Shown piece by piece: positions 8,852-18,661 of a stretch of 64,000 bases of DNA. A program made the position numbers and the translations under genes. Source of the DNA: Actinospica acidithermotolerans (GTDB lineage Bacteria; Actinomycetota; Actinomycetes; Streptomycetales; Catenulisporaceae); contig NZ_JAGSOH010000014.1 in assembly GCF_018139625.1 (NCBI RefSeq), positions 26,933 through 90,932 on the forward strand, read 5' to 3'. The notes under the pieces are model-generated. The model had not been told where the DNA came from, made no database searches, and worked only from the letters and a program-made list of their open reading frames with translations. Numbering within the stretch: position 1 is the first letter of the stretch; each line of letters starts with the position of its first letter.

Positions 8852-10519
8852 ATGCGTACAACAAAGACTATAGCCGCGCTCGCCGCCGCACTCCTGGCAG
8901 CGGGCACGCTGAGCGCCTGCGGTGGCTCCGGCGCGAGCACCTCGAGCTCGGCCGCGGGATCCGGGGTGCTGAACATCGGCATGCCCAACGGCGCCCAGTC
9001 AGACAACAACAACCCCTTCCTGAGCTCATCCGCCGCCAACAGCCTCGGCTACAAGAACGTCATCTACGAACCCCTCGTGATGACGAACATCGTGCAGCCG
9101 ACGCAGGCCGGCACGCCGTGGCTGGCGACCGCCTGGAAGTGGTCAGGCAACTACACCACGCTCGAGCTGACCATCCGCAACGGCGTGACCTGGTCGGACG
9201 GCCAGCCGCTGACCGCCGCGGACGTCGCGTACACCTTCAACCTGGTGAAGTCGAACACCGCGCTCAACCAGTACGCGATCCAGTTCGGCTCGATCTCCAG
9301 CAGCGGCAACACGGTCACGCTGACCTTCGCGAAGTCGCAGTACGTGTACCAGACGCACATCCTGAACCAGTTCATCGTGCCCGAGCACATCTGGTCGAAG
9401 ATCTCGAACCCGGCGACGAACGCGGTCACCGACCCGGTCGGCACCGGCCCGTACACGCTGACCTCGTTCTCCGGCAACACCGCGACGCTCACCCGGCGCA
9501 GCTCGTACTGGCAGGCGCTGCCGCAGGTCAAGACCCTGCACTACACCTCGTACCTGTCGAACACGACGCAGACCCAGGCGCTGACCGACGGCGAGGCGGA
9601 CTGGAGCTTCGTCTTCATCCCGAACCCCTCGGTCACCTACACCGCGAAGGACCCGTCGCACCTCAAGCTGTGGTTCCCGGCCGTGCTCGGCGACCACGGC
9701 CTGTGGCTGAACACGACGGTCAAGCCGTTCGACAACGCCAACCTGCGGGTGGCGATGAACGACGTGATCAACCGCCAGACGATCGTCAAGACCGGCGAGG
9801 ACGGGTACTTCTACCCCGAGGTCACCAGCAACACCGGCATCCCGACCCCGGCCGGCACCTCGTTCATCAGCAGCCAGTTCTCCAGCAGCAACACCGCGGT
9901 CGACGTGAGCGCGGCCAAGGCGCTGCTGACCTCGACGCCGGGCTTCAGCTACAGCGGCCAGAACCTGATGTACAACGGCAAGCAGGTCGCCATCCAGCTG
10001 TCCGACCCGGCCGGCTGGTCCGACTACGACACGGACCTGACGCTGATCCAGAACGACCTCAAGACGATCGGCATCGACGCGACCGTCTCCCAGCCGAACG
10101 CCAACACGTGGACGACGAACGTGGCGGACGGCGACTTCCAGGGCGTGCTGCACTGGACCAACAGCGGCGCGACCCCGTACGACCTGTACGCGACGATCCT
10201 GGACGGCTACACGCCGATCGGGCAGACCGCGAACGGCGACTTCGGCCGCTTCCAGAGCTCCGCCGCGACCGCCGCGCTGGAGCAGTACGCCACCGCGAGC
10301 ACCGACGCCGAGCGCAGCGCGGCGATGGAGACGATCGAGAACATCATGGTGACGCAGATGCCGATGATCCCGATCATGGCGGCGAACGCGGGCGGCGAGT
10401 ACAGCACCAAGCACTGGACCGGATGGCCGGACGAGACGAACCCGTACGCGCCCGCGCAGCCCACGCTGATCAACTCGCTGCAGATCATCCTCGATCTGAA
10501 GCCGGCCTCGGGATCCTGA
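8852..10519 (+). CDS. Oligosaccharide/oligopeptide ABC substrate-binding lipoprotein (SBP family 5)
   Basis: A 555-aa extracellular lipoprotein: signal peptide [20 protein letters not shown] with lipobox LSAC, Ser-rich linker, then the large SBP_bac_5 fold. Typical signatures are [42 protein letters not shown], and [15 protein letters not shown]. Length is normal for the family. The ATG at 8852 has AAGTGAGGGA 5 nt upstream. Family members bind peptides, nickel or oligosaccharides. The downstream GH1 beta-glucosidase and upstream LacI regulator argue for beta-gluco-oligosaccharides, as in CbtA/cello-oligosaccharide systems. Its stop overlaps the next start (TGATG). Confidence 0.9.
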   Translation: MRTTKTIAALAAALLAAGTLSACGGSGASTSSSAAGSGVLNIGMPNGAQSDNNNPFLSSSAANSLGYKNVIYEPLVMTNIVQPTQAGTPWLATAWKWSGNYTTLELTIRNGVTWSDGQPLTAADVAYTFNLVKSNTALNQYAIQFGSISSSGNTVTLTFAKSQYVYQTHILNQFIVPEHIWSKISNPATNAVTDPVGTGPYTLTSFSGNTATLTRRSSYWQALPQVKTLHYTSYLSNTTQTQALTDGEADWSFVFIPNPSVTYTAKDPSHLKLWFPAVLGDHGLWLNTTVKPFDNANLRVAMNDVINRQTIVKTGEDGYFYPEVTSNTGIPTPAGTSFISSQFSSSNTAVDVSAAKALLTSTPGFSYSGQNLMYNGKQVAIQLSDPAGWSDYDTDLTLIQNDLKTIGIDATVSQPNANTWTTNVADGDFQGVLHWTNSGATPYDLYATILDGYTPIGQTANGDFGRFQSSAATAALEQYATASTDAERSAAMETIENIMVTQMPMIPIMAANAGGEYSTKHWTGWPDETNPYAPAQPTLINSLQIILDLKPASGS

Positions 10520-11559
10520 TGGCACCGGAACAGACCACGGCGGTCCTCGAGGCCGAGGGCCTGACCAAGCACTTCCCCGTACGCGGCGCAGGACGCGACG
10601 TCCTGCGCCGCGGCGCGGCGGTCCACGCGGTGGACGACGTGGCCCTGAGCCTGCACCGCGGCCGGGTCACCGCGCTGGTCGGCGAGTCCGGCAGCGGCAA
10701 GTCCACCGTCGCGCGGCTGCTCGCGCAGCTGCAGACCCGCACCGGCGGCGCGGTGCGGCTGCACGGGAAGGACGTGACGGTGCACGGCGGACGCAGGTTC
10801 CGCGCGTACTGCCGGTCCGTGCAGCTGATCTTCCAGGACCCGTTCGCCTCGCTCAATCCCGTGCACACCGTGCGCTACCACCTGACCAGGGCCCTGCGCG
10901 TCCACGGCCACGCCGGGCGCACCGCGCGGGAACTGGAGGAGGCGCTCACCGACCTGCTCGGCCGGGTGCGGCTGACCCCGGCCGAGCAGTACCTCGCGAA
11001 GTTCCCGCACGAGCTGTCCGGCGGGCAGCGCCAGCGGGTCGCCATCGCGCGCGCCCTCGCGGCGCGGCCGGAGGTGCTGCTGGCCGACGAGCCGGTCTCG
11101 ATGCTCGACGTCTCGATCAGGCTCGGCGTGCTGAACCTGCTGCGGGACCTCAAGGAGCAGCTCAGCCTGGCCGTGCTCTACATCACCCACGACATCGCCT
11201 CGGCCCGCTACTTCGCGGACGAGACGCTGGTGATGTACGCGGGCCGGCTGGTCGAGGGCGGGGAGAGCGAGACGGTCACCCAGTCCCCCGCGCATCCGTA
11301 CACCCGGCTGCTGATCGACTCGGCGCCGGATCCGGAGCGCATCGGGAGCGCGCAGCGCGCGGAGCTCGACGAGGACGACCTCGGCGAGCCGCCGAGCCTG
11401 GTCACCCCGCCGGCCGGCTGCCGGTTCCACCCGCGCTGCCCGCACGCGATGGAGCGCTGCACGACCGAGCTGCCGCCGCGCTTCGAGGTGAGCGGGAAGC
11501 AGTGGGCCGCGTGCTGGCTCTACGACAACGGATCCCCGGCCCCGGCAGGTGAATCGTGA
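10519..11559 (+). CDS. Opp/Dpp-type ABC transporter ATP-binding protein (OppF-like)
   Basis: A 346-aa ATPase energising the importer. The Walker [10 protein letters not shown] (around residue 57), Q-loop [11 protein letters not shown], signature LSGGQRQR, Walker [13 protein letters not shown] and switch His (YITHD) are all present. The C-terminal oligopeptide/dipeptide extension ([15 protein letters not shown]) has the Cys cluster that can hold an Fe-S cluster in this family. It overlaps the binding-protein stop by 1 nt and the following permease start by 4 nt. Having the OppF-type subunit directly after the binding protein, separate from the OppD-type subunit, is a slightly unusual order. 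Confidence 0.92.
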   Translation: MAPEQTTAVLEAEGLTKHFPVRGAGRDVLRRGAAVHAVDDVALSLHRGRVTALVGESGSGKSTVARLLAQLQTRTGGAVRLHGKDVTVHGGRRFRAYCRSVQLIFQDPFASLNPVHTVRYHLTRALRVHGHAGRTARELEEALTDLLGRVRLTPAEQYLAKFPHELSGGQRQRVAIARALAARPEVLLADEPVSMLDVSIRLGVLNLLRDLKEQLSLAVLYITHDIASARYFADETLVMYAGRLVEGGESETVTQSPAHPYTRLLIDSAPDPERIGSAQRAELDEDDLGEPPSLVTPPAGCRFHPRCPHAMERCTTELPPRFEVSGKQWAACWLYDNGSPAPAGES

Positions 11560-12536
11560 AGCGCCTGCTCACCCGGCTCGCGTTCTACCTGTTCACCGCG
11601 TGGGCCGCGATCACCATCAACTTCTTCATCGCGCGGACGCTGCCGGGCAACCCGGTCAGCGCCCTGCTGACGAAGTTCCAGGGCCAGATCGACTCCAGCG
11701 CGATCGCCTCGCTGACCGCGCTGTTCGGGCTGGACAAGCACCAGAGCCTGTGGGACCAGTACGTCGCCTACTGGGGCCAGCTCGCACACGGCGACCTCGG
11801 GATCTCGTTCTCGCAGTTCCCGGTCCCCGTCAGCACACTGATCGGGTCCTACCTGCCGTGGACGCTGTTCCTGGTGGGCACGGCGACGGTGCTGAGCTTC
11901 CTGATCGGCACCGCCCTCGGCGTGCTCTCCGGCTGGCGGCGCGGCTCCTGGACGGACGCGCTGCTTCCGGCGACCGCGTTCCTGTCCTCGATCCCGTACT
12001 TCTGGCTCGGCCTGATCGCGATCAGCGTGCTGGCCGGCCCGGCCAGCTTCTTCCCCGGCTCGTTCAGCTACGACCAGGGCCTGACGCCGGTCTGGACGCC
12101 GTCCTTCGTGGCCAACGCGGTCCAGCACGCGATCCTGCCCGCGGCGACGATCGTCATCTCCTCGATGAGCGGCTGGCTGCTCGGCATGCGCAACATGATG
12201 GTGACGGTCTCGTCAGAGGACTACATCACCGTCGCGCACGCCAAGGGCCTGTCCGATCGCCGCGTGATGTTCAGCTACGCGGCGCGCAACGCGATGCTGC
12301 CGAGCGTCTCGGGCTTCGCGCTCTCGCTCGGCTTCATCGTCAGCGGCACGTTCCTGGTCGAGATCGTCTTCAGCTACCAGGGTGTCGGCACCCTGCTGCT
12401 CCAGGCGATCGGAGCGGACGACTACCCGCTGATGGAGGGCATCTTCCTGGTCATCACGCTCGCCGTGCTGGCCGCGAACTTCCTCGCCGACCTGGCCTAT
12501 CTGCTCCTCGACCCGCGCACCCGCAAGGAGGGCTGA
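11556..12536 (+). CDS. Opp/Dpp-type ABC permease (DppB-like)
   Basis: A 326-aa membrane permease with about six helices. It opens with the conserved [22 protein letters not shown] helix and LPGNPV loop and has a C-terminal EAA-like loop ([25 protein letters not shown]). The GTG at 11556 overlaps the upstream stop (GTGA), so translation is coupled. It pairs with the next gene to form the transport channel. Confidence 0.92.
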   Translation: MKRLLTRLAFYLFTAWAAITINFFIARTLPGNPVSALLTKFQGQIDSSAIASLTALFGLDKHQSLWDQYVAYWGQLAHGDLGISFSQFPVPVSTLIGSYLPWTLFLVGTATVLSFLIGTALGVLSGWRRGSWTDALLPATAFLSSIPYFWLGLIAISVLAGPASFFPGSFSYDQGLTPVWTPSFVANAVQHAILPAATIVISSMSGWLLGMRNMMVTVSSEDYITVAHAKGLSDRRVMFSYAARNAMLPSVSGFALSLGFIVSGTFLVEIVFSYQGVGTLLLQAIGADDYPLMEGIFLVITLAVLAANFLADLAYLLLDPRTRKEG

Positions 12537-12539
12537 CCC

Positions 12540-13471
12540 GTGGCCAGACTGCGCAGACCGAAGTTCCTCCGCAACGGCAAGGCCACCGCGGGCGCGCTGA
12601 TCCTGCTGTTCTTCTTCATCCTCGCGGTGATCGGCTCCTGGATCGCGCCCTACAGCCCGGACGCGACGGGACCGGACGCCGTGGTCGGCCCGTCCGGCGC
12701 CCACTGGTTCGGCACCGACCAGCTCGGCCGGGACATCTACAGCCAGCTGCTCGTCGGCACCCGCGGCGTCATCGTCGTCGGATTCGCGGCGGGCGTCATC
12801 GCGACGGTTCTCTCGCTGGTGATCGGCATCGCGTCGGGCTACCTGCCCGGGCGCGGCGGCGAGGCGCTGTCCGTGATCTCGAACGTGTTCCTGGTGCTGC
12901 CCGCGCTGCCGCTGCTGATCATCATCACCTCGGCCACGCCGAAGGACGGCGGCTGGATCGTGATCCTGACGATCGGGCTCACGTCCTGGGCGTGGAACGC
13001 GCGGCTGCTGCGGGCGCAGACGCTCTCGCTGCGGCGGCGCGACTACGTCGAGGCGGCGCGCGCCACCGGCGAGTCCACCTGGCGCATCATCGCGTTCGAG
13101 ATCCTGCCGAACCTGACCGCGATCATCGCCTCGGGCTTCGTGGGCACGGTCGTGTTCACCATCCTGTCCGAGATCACGCTCGCGTTCGTCGGCATCAACG
13201 TCTCCGAGTGGAACTGGGGCACGGTGCTCTACTGGGCGCAGAGCCAGGACGCGCTGGCGCAGAACGCCTGGTGGTGGTTCGTTCCGGCCGGTATGGCCAT
13301 CGCGCTGCTCGGCACGGGCCTGGCACTGCTGAACTTCGGCATCGACGAGTTCGTCAACCCGCGGCTGCGCTCCGGCGGCCGGGCCCGCGTACGGACCCGG
13401 GCCGGCCGCAGGCTCCGGATGCGCGTCGGATTCACCCCGGTGCTCGCCACCGTCGAGGAAGGAGAAGCGCG

Positions 13472-13475
<4 letters not shown>
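12540..13475 (+). CDS. Opp/Dpp-type ABC permease (DppC-like)
   Basis: A 311-aa permease. It has the N-terminal helix ALILLFFFILAVIGSWIAPYSP, the typical DppC segment HWFGTDQLGRDIYSQLLVGTR, and an EAA loop YVEAARATGESTWRIIAFEILPNL. It starts with GTG 4 bp after the DppB-like stop. Its basic C-terminal tail overlaps the next gene by 4 nt. Confidence 0.92.
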
Positions 13476-14467
<992 letters not shown>

Positions 14468-14469
14468 CA

Positions 14470-15960
14470 TTGGACACCACCGTAGCCTCCGACCACCCCG
14501 CGCCCACCTCCGGAACCGGTTCCGCAACCGATTCCGCCCGCGTCGCGGAGCGGGGCCCCCAGCCCTTCGCGGAGCCCTCCGAACAGCTGATCCGCGGCCT
14601 GCCCTCCTCGTTCCTGTGGGGAGCGGCGACCTCCGCGTACCAGATCGAGGGAGCCGTCGCCGAGGACGGGCGCACGGACTCGGTCTGGGACACGTTCTGC
14701 CGCGTGCCGGGCGCGATCGACGGCGGGGACGTGGGCGAGACGGCCTGCGACCACTACCACCGGATGCCCGAGGACGTCGCGCTGATGAAGGGCATCGGCC
14801 TCGACGTCTACCGCTTCTCGCTGGCCTGGCCGCGGATCCAGCCGGGCGGCCGCGGCCCGGCGAACGAGCGCGGTCTCGACTTCTACGACCGCCTCATCGA
14901 CGAGCTGCTCGCGGCGGGGATCGACCCGTGGCCGACGCTCTACCACTGGGACCTGCCGCAGGAACTCGAGGACGCGGGCGGCTGGCCGAACCGCGACACC
15001 GCCCACCGCTTCGCCGATTACGCCGAACTGGCCTATGCGCGGCTCGGCGACCGGGTGAAGACGTGGACGACGCTCAACGAGCCGTCGGTCGTGACCACGC
15101 ACGGCTACCTCAGCGGCGTCCACGCGCCGGGCCGCCGGAGCCTGGCCGACGCCGCGGCCGCCGCGCACCACCAGATGCTCGGCCACGGCCTGGCCGGCGC
15201 CCGGCTGCGCGAGCTCGCCGAGCAGGCGGGCAACCCCTTCGCGCTGGCCATCACGCTGAATCTCGGCCCCTCCACCCCGGAGACCGACGCACCCGAGGAC
15301 CACGAGGCCGTGCGCCGCGCCGACGGCTTCAACAACCGGCTGTACCTGGATCCCCTGTGGCACAAGCGGTACCCGGCCGACGTCGTCGAGGACCTGGCCG
15401 CGCAGGGCGTGACGATCCCGGTCCAGGACGGCGACCTGGAGCTGATCGGCGCGCCGATCGACGCGCTGGGCATCAACTTCTACTTCGGCATGCAGCTCAG
15501 CGGCCGCGCCGAGGACGGCTCCATCCTCGACGCGAACGGCGCCCCGGTCTCCCGCCACGTGCTCCAGGGCCGCCCGCAGACCGCGATGGACTGGGAGATC
15601 ATGCCCGACGACTTCGCCGCCCTGCTCACCCGCGTCGGCCGCGAGTACCCCGGCGTCCCGCTGTACGTGACCGAGAACGGCGCGGCCTTCGCCGATACGC
15701 CGAACGAGGAGGACTTCGTCCACGACGTAGACCGTGCGGGTTACCTCGCGGACCACATCGCCGCCGTCGCCGTAGCCCGAAAGGAGGGCGCCGACCTGCG
15801 CGGGTACTTCGTCTGGTCGCTCTTCGACAACTTCGAATGGGCCTACGGCTACGACAAGCGCTTCGGCATCGTCCGCGTCGACTTCGACACCCTGCGCCGC
15901 ACGCCCAAGCACAGCGCCCGCTGGTACGCCGAGACCATCCGCACGGTCCGCGGCTACTGA
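14470..15960 (+). CDS. GH1 beta-glucosidase
   Basis: A 496-aa cytoplasmic beta-glucosidase, the likely last step that splits imported cello- or laminari-oligosaccharides to glucose. GH1 signatures are complete: FLWGAATSAYQIEGAV near residue 48, the acid/base Glu204 in TLNEP, the nucleophile Glu402 in YVTENG, and the C-terminal WSLFDNFEWAYGYDKRFG. The TTG at 14470 lies 2 bp after the OppD-like stop with AGAGG upstream. The first ~40 residues are a Pro/Ala/Ser-rich tail not usual in GH1 and contain the coding-strand palindrome at 14511-14524, so the true start could lie further in. A hairpin terminator follows. Confidence 0.93.
   Translation: MDTTVASDHPAPTSGTGSATDSARVAERGPQPFAEPSEQLIRGLPSSFLWGAATSAYQIEGAVAEDGRTDSVWDTFCRVPGAIDGGDVGETACDHYHRMPEDVALMKGIGLDVYRFSLAWPRIQPGGRGPANERGLDFYDRLIDELLAAGIDPWPTLYHWDLPQELEDAGGWPNRDTAHRFADYAELAYARLGDRVKTWTTLNEPSVVTTHGYLSGVHAPGRRSLADAAAAAHHQMLGHGLAGARLRELAEQAGNPFALAITLNLGPSTPETDAPEDHEAVRRADGFNNRLYLDPLWHKRYPADVVEDLAAQGVTIPVQDGDLELIGAPIDALGINFYFGMQLSGRAEDGSILDANGAPVSRHVLQGRPQTAMDWEIMPDDFAALLTRVGREYPGVPLYVTENGAAFADTPNEEDFVHDVDRAGYLADHIAAVAVARKEGADLRGYFVWSLFDNFEWAYGYDKRFGIVRVDFDTLRRTPKHSARWYAETIRTVRGY
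14511..14524. promoter_or_regulatory. Intragenic palindrome, possible LacI site
   Basis: CGGAACCGGTTCCG is a perfect 14-bp palindrome about 40 bp into the GH1 reading frame, followed by a related half GCAACCGATTCC. It shares AACCGGTT with the operator at 7647-7670 and could act as an intragenic operator. Confidence 0.4.
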
Positions 15961-16041
15961 CGCCGCGGCGGGAAAAACGGCGCACGCGCGGAACCTGCCG
16001 GTTCCGAGCTGCGGGTTCTGCGCGTGCTGCGCATGACATAA

Positions 16042-16081
16042 GGGTGCCCCGGCCGATGATCCTCCGTCGGCCGGGGCACCC
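16042..16081 (+). terminator. Terminator after GH1 gene
   Basis: A 15-bp GC-rich stem (16042-16056 with 16067-16081) and 10-nt loop, 82 bp after the GH1 stop. It ends the transporter/GH1 operon. Confidence 0.75.
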
Positions 16082-16214
16082 GCGCTGCCCCCTGCGAATT
16101 CACTCACTTCCGCGACGTCACCCGACTGCCGTAACCGGGCCGGCCGGTGCGCGCCACGTCGTTCGGACAGCGGGCCTCAGGGAGCAGAGAAACGCAAGAC
16201 TTCGTCCGCAGTCA

Positions 16215-16268
16215 CCCTGCTGGTCTTGCTCCCCCTGCTCACCCTGCTGGTCCTGCTCGCCCTGCTAG
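16215..16268. repeat. Six 9-nt tandem repeats next to a stop codon
   Basis: CCCTGCTNN-like units with a strict 9-nt period run six times from 16215 to 16268. They end on the TAG stop of the minus-strand EF-hand-like gene. The rest of the gap after the GH1 terminator (16082-16214) shows nothing recognisable. Confidence 0.7.
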
Positions 16269-16522
16269 TCCTTCTTGAACAGGCCCTTGACCTTGTTCAC
16301 GGCGTCCTCGCCCATCTTCTTGACGTCGTCGTCGTCGAAGTTGCCGTCGCCGTTCGCGTCCATCCGCTTCTTGCCCTCGTCCATGGCCTTGCCCATGGCC
16401 TTGTCCTTCATGGACTGGCCCTGCTGGTCCTGGCCCTGGCCCTGCTGTGCCTGCTGAGCCTGCTGAGCGGCTTCCTCGGCCTTGTTCTTCATCTCTTCGA
16501 CATCGGACACGGGGTTGTTCAC
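16265..16522 (-). CDS. Small Gln-rich protein with EF-hand-like loop
   Basis: An 85-aa soluble, highly charged protein. Residues 9-35 are a Gln/Ala-rich stretch (EEAAQQAQQAQQGQGQDQQG), probably helical or disordered. Residues around 54-65 read DANGDGNFDDDD, which matches a canonical calcium-binding EF-hand loop (DxNxDGxxDxDD), followed by a Lys-rich amphipathic helix ending KVKGLFKKD. The start is uncertain: the GTG at 16522 has AGAAGGA only 2 nt upstream, and a second GTG four codons later has it 13 nt away. The gene is next to chorismate mutase on the same strand, 64 bp downstream of it. I do not recognise a named family. Confidence 0.6.
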   Translation of the reverse strand: MNNPVSDVEEMKNKAEEAAQQAQQAQQGQGQDQQGQSMKDKAMGKAMDEGKKRMDANGDGNFDDDDVKKMGEDAVNKVKGLFKKD

Positions 16523-16586
16523 ATCCTTCTGCGGTGATGGGTGTCGTCAAGCCGCGGGTCCGCGGCTCCCCCCGCCACCGGAAACG

Positions 16587-16949
16587 CTAACCCGCAGTGT
16601 CCGCTTTTGCACCTTTTGTCGCCGCGGCGATGAGCTTGTGGTGCCGCACGACCTCCTCGACGATGAAGTTCAGGAACTTCTCCGCGAACTGCGGTTCGAG
16701 CTGCGACTCCTCGGCCAGCCGGCGCAGCCGCCTGATCTGCTCGGCCTCGCGATCCGGGTCGGCCGGCGGCAGGCTGTGCGCGGCCTTGAGCTCGCCGACC
16801 TTCTGCGTGCACTTGAACCGCTCGGCGAGCAGATGCACCAATGCGGCATCCAGGTTGTCGATGCTCGCCCGCAGCGTCCTCAACTCCGCCAGCACCTCGC
16901 CGTCGGCCTGCGCGGCGTGCGCGGCCTGCCCCGTGCCGAGCTCGGTCAC
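16587..16949 (-). CDS. Chorismate mutase (AroQ class, CM_2)
   Basis: A 120-aa all-helical cytoplasmic enzyme converting chorismate to prephenate for Phe/Tyr synthesis. The AroQ pattern is clear: LRTLRASIDNLDAALVHLLAERFKCTQKVGELKAAHSLPPADPDREAEQIRRLR, with the active-site Arg of helix 1, Lys of the KVGELK segment, and Asp/Arg of the DPDREAEQ segment. It resembles the short actinobacterial mutases used as a stand-alone enzyme. The GTG start has GAGGAG 9 nt upstream. It is probably monocistronic or co-transcribed with the small EF-hand-like gene downstream. Confidence 0.9.
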   Translation of the reverse strand: MTELGTGQAAHAAQADGEVLAELRTLRASIDNLDAALVHLLAERFKCTQKVGELKAAHSLPPADPDREAEQIRRLRRLAEESQLEPQFAEKFLNFIVEEVVRHHKLIAAATKGAKADTAG

Positions 16950-17078
16950 CGTCGATCACTCCTCGCTGAGTAGCGGTCACGGCTGGTGGCCCGCGACCTG
17001 CCCACCGAAACTACCGCCACTGCCCCCGCGCACCGCCGACCGTCTCAATCAGCGGTCTCTCGGGCAGCCGACGCTTTC

Positions 17079-17654
17079 TCATTCGAGCTCTGACATCGCG
17101 GCCCTCAGCTCGCCGAAGGCCTGCCGCGCGTGCTCGACGAGCGTGCGCGGATCCTCGGCCACCGCCCAGCGGCCGAACGCACCGTAGAACGCGCGCGTCC
17201 CCAACTCGGCGGCGAGTTCGGCGACCAACTCCGGCACGCGCCGTTCCCGCAGCGCCGCCGTCATCGCACCGACGAGCGCGGCTCGCTTGAAGGCCGCCCG
17301 CTCCTGCAGTTCCGCGCTCTCGGCGATGACCTTGCGCAGCTTGCCGGCCATCTCCCGCCGGTCCTCCGTGAACACCGCCGCGAGCTCGTCGACGGCCGAC
17401 GCGACCATCTGCAGCGGCGTGGCCGAGTCGGGGGCCCCGCCGATCGCGTCGGACACGATCCGTCCGTGCAGTTCCTGGCCGGCGTAGAGCACCTCGCGCT
17501 TGTCGGAGAAGTGCCGGAAGAAGGTGGTCTTCGTCAGACCGCCGGCGCGCTCGGCGATCTCGTTGACCGTCGTCGCGTCGTATCCCTGCTCGGCGAACAG
17601 GTCGATCGCGGCGCGCACCAGCCGTTCCCGCGCATTCGGTTCCCATCGAGCCAT
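17079..17654 (-). CDS. TetR-family transcriptional repressor
   Basis: A 191-aa regulator with an N-terminal TetR HTH (RERLVRAAIDLFAEQGYDATTVNEIAERAGGLTKTTFFRHFSDKREVLY) and a helical ligand-binding domain whose ligand cannot be predicted. It is divergent from the SDR gene at 17744. The 89-bp gap contains two 18-bp operator copies, so it almost certainly represses both itself and the SDR gene. Confidence 0.92.
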   Translation of the reverse strand: MARWEPNARERLVRAAIDLFAEQGYDATTVNEIAERAGGLTKTTFFRHFSDKREVLYAGQELHGRIVSDAIGGAPDSATPLQMVASAVDELAAVFTEDRREMAGKLRKVIAESAELQERAAFKRAALVGAMTAALRERRVPELVAELAAELGTRAFYGAFGRWAVAEDPRTLVEHARQAFGELRAAMSELE

Positions 17655-17673
17655 GCAGACCAGGATAGGTGAC

Positions 17674-17719
17674 GTGACTTGGTAACGTCACCCGTGCTAG
17701 CGTGATGTTACCAAGTCAC
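17674..17719. promoter_or_regulatory. Twin TetR operators
   Basis: GTGACTTGGTAACGTCAC (17674-17691) and GTGATGTTACCAAGTCAC (17702-17719) are the same 18-bp site in opposite orientation with one mismatch, centred 28 bp apart. They sit between the divergent TetR and SDR genes. Confidence 0.85.
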
Positions 17720-17743
17720 ATCACCACTTCGAGGAGTGCTCCC

Positions 17744-18628
17744 ATGCGCGTCTTCGTCACCGGCGCCAGCGGCCACATCGGCTCGGCCGTCGTCACCGAA
17801 CTCATCCACGCAGGTCACGAGGTCACCGGCCTCGCCCGCTCCGACGCGTCGGCCGAAAGGATCACGGCGCTGGGTGCCGATGTCGCCCGCGGAGACCTCG
17901 GCGACCTCGACTCCCTGCGCAAGGCCGCGAGCGAGTCCGACGCCGTCATCCACCTCGCCTTCGACCACGCGAGCATCCCGGTCGGCGGCTTCGCCGAAGC
18001 CGCCGAGGCCGACCGCAGGGCCGTCGAGGCCATGTGCGAAGCGCTCGTCGGCACGGGGAAGGCGTTCATCGCCGTCGGCGTCAAGGCGCAGGGCGACGAC
18101 GCCAAGCGTGCCGCCGGCCCCAGCGCCAACCCGCGCACGATCGTCTGGCGGACGATCGAGGAGTTCACCGACCGCGGCGTCCGCACCGTCCTCGTCGCCG
18201 TGCCGAACGTGACCCACAGCGACCGCGACACCGGCGGCTTCGTCCCCCAGCTGATCCGCATCGCCCGCCGGACCGGCGTATCAGGCTACGTAGGCGAGGG
18301 CGCCAACACCTGGGCCGCGGGCCACACCCTCGACGTCGCCCGCGTCTTCGCCCTCGCGGTCGACAAAGCCCCCGCCGGCTCCCATCTCGTGGCGGCCGCC
18401 GAGCCCGGCGTCCCCGTCCGCACCATCGCCGAGTCCATCGCCCGCCACCTCGGCATCGAGGCCGTCAGCATCCCGGCGGAGCGGGCCGCGGAGCACTTCG
18501 CCGGCTTCCCGTTCATCACGATGGACATCACCATGCCCGACGCGGGCACCCGCGAGCTCCTCGGCTGGCAGCCCACCCACGCCGACCTGCTCGCAGACCT
18601 CGACGAGGGCCACTACTGGGAACTGTAG
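17744..18628 (+). CDS. Extended SDR / NAD-dependent epimerase-like oxidoreductase
   Basis: A 294-aa cytoplasmic NAD(P)-binding protein. The Rossmann motif GASGHIGSAV (TGxxGxxG type) is at residues 7-16. The acidic/basic residues after beta-2 read LARSDAS, favouring NADP. It has an atypical extended-SDR core with no clear YxxxK catalytic motif, so it may belong to the NmrA/epimerase-like redox sensors or quinone reductases often paired with TetR repressors. The ATG at 17744 has GAGGAG 7 nt upstream. Expression is probably released when the neighbouring TetR binds its ligand. Confidence 0.88.
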   Translation: MRVFVTGASGHIGSAVVTELIHAGHEVTGLARSDASAERITALGADVARGDLGDLDSLRKAASESDAVIHLAFDHASIPVGGFAEAAEADRRAVEAMCEALVGTGKAFIAVGVKAQGDDAKRAAGPSANPRTIVWRTIEEFTDRGVRTVLVAVPNVTHSDRDTGGFVPQLIRIARRTGVSGYVGEGANTWAAGHTLDVARVFALAVDKAPAGSHLVAAAEPGVPVRTIAESIARHLGIEAVSIPAERAAEHFAGFPFITMDITMPDAGTRELLGWQPTHADLLADLDEGHYWEL

Positions 18629-18661
18629 GCGGCGCATTCGCCTGGGCCGGCCGTGATTCCG

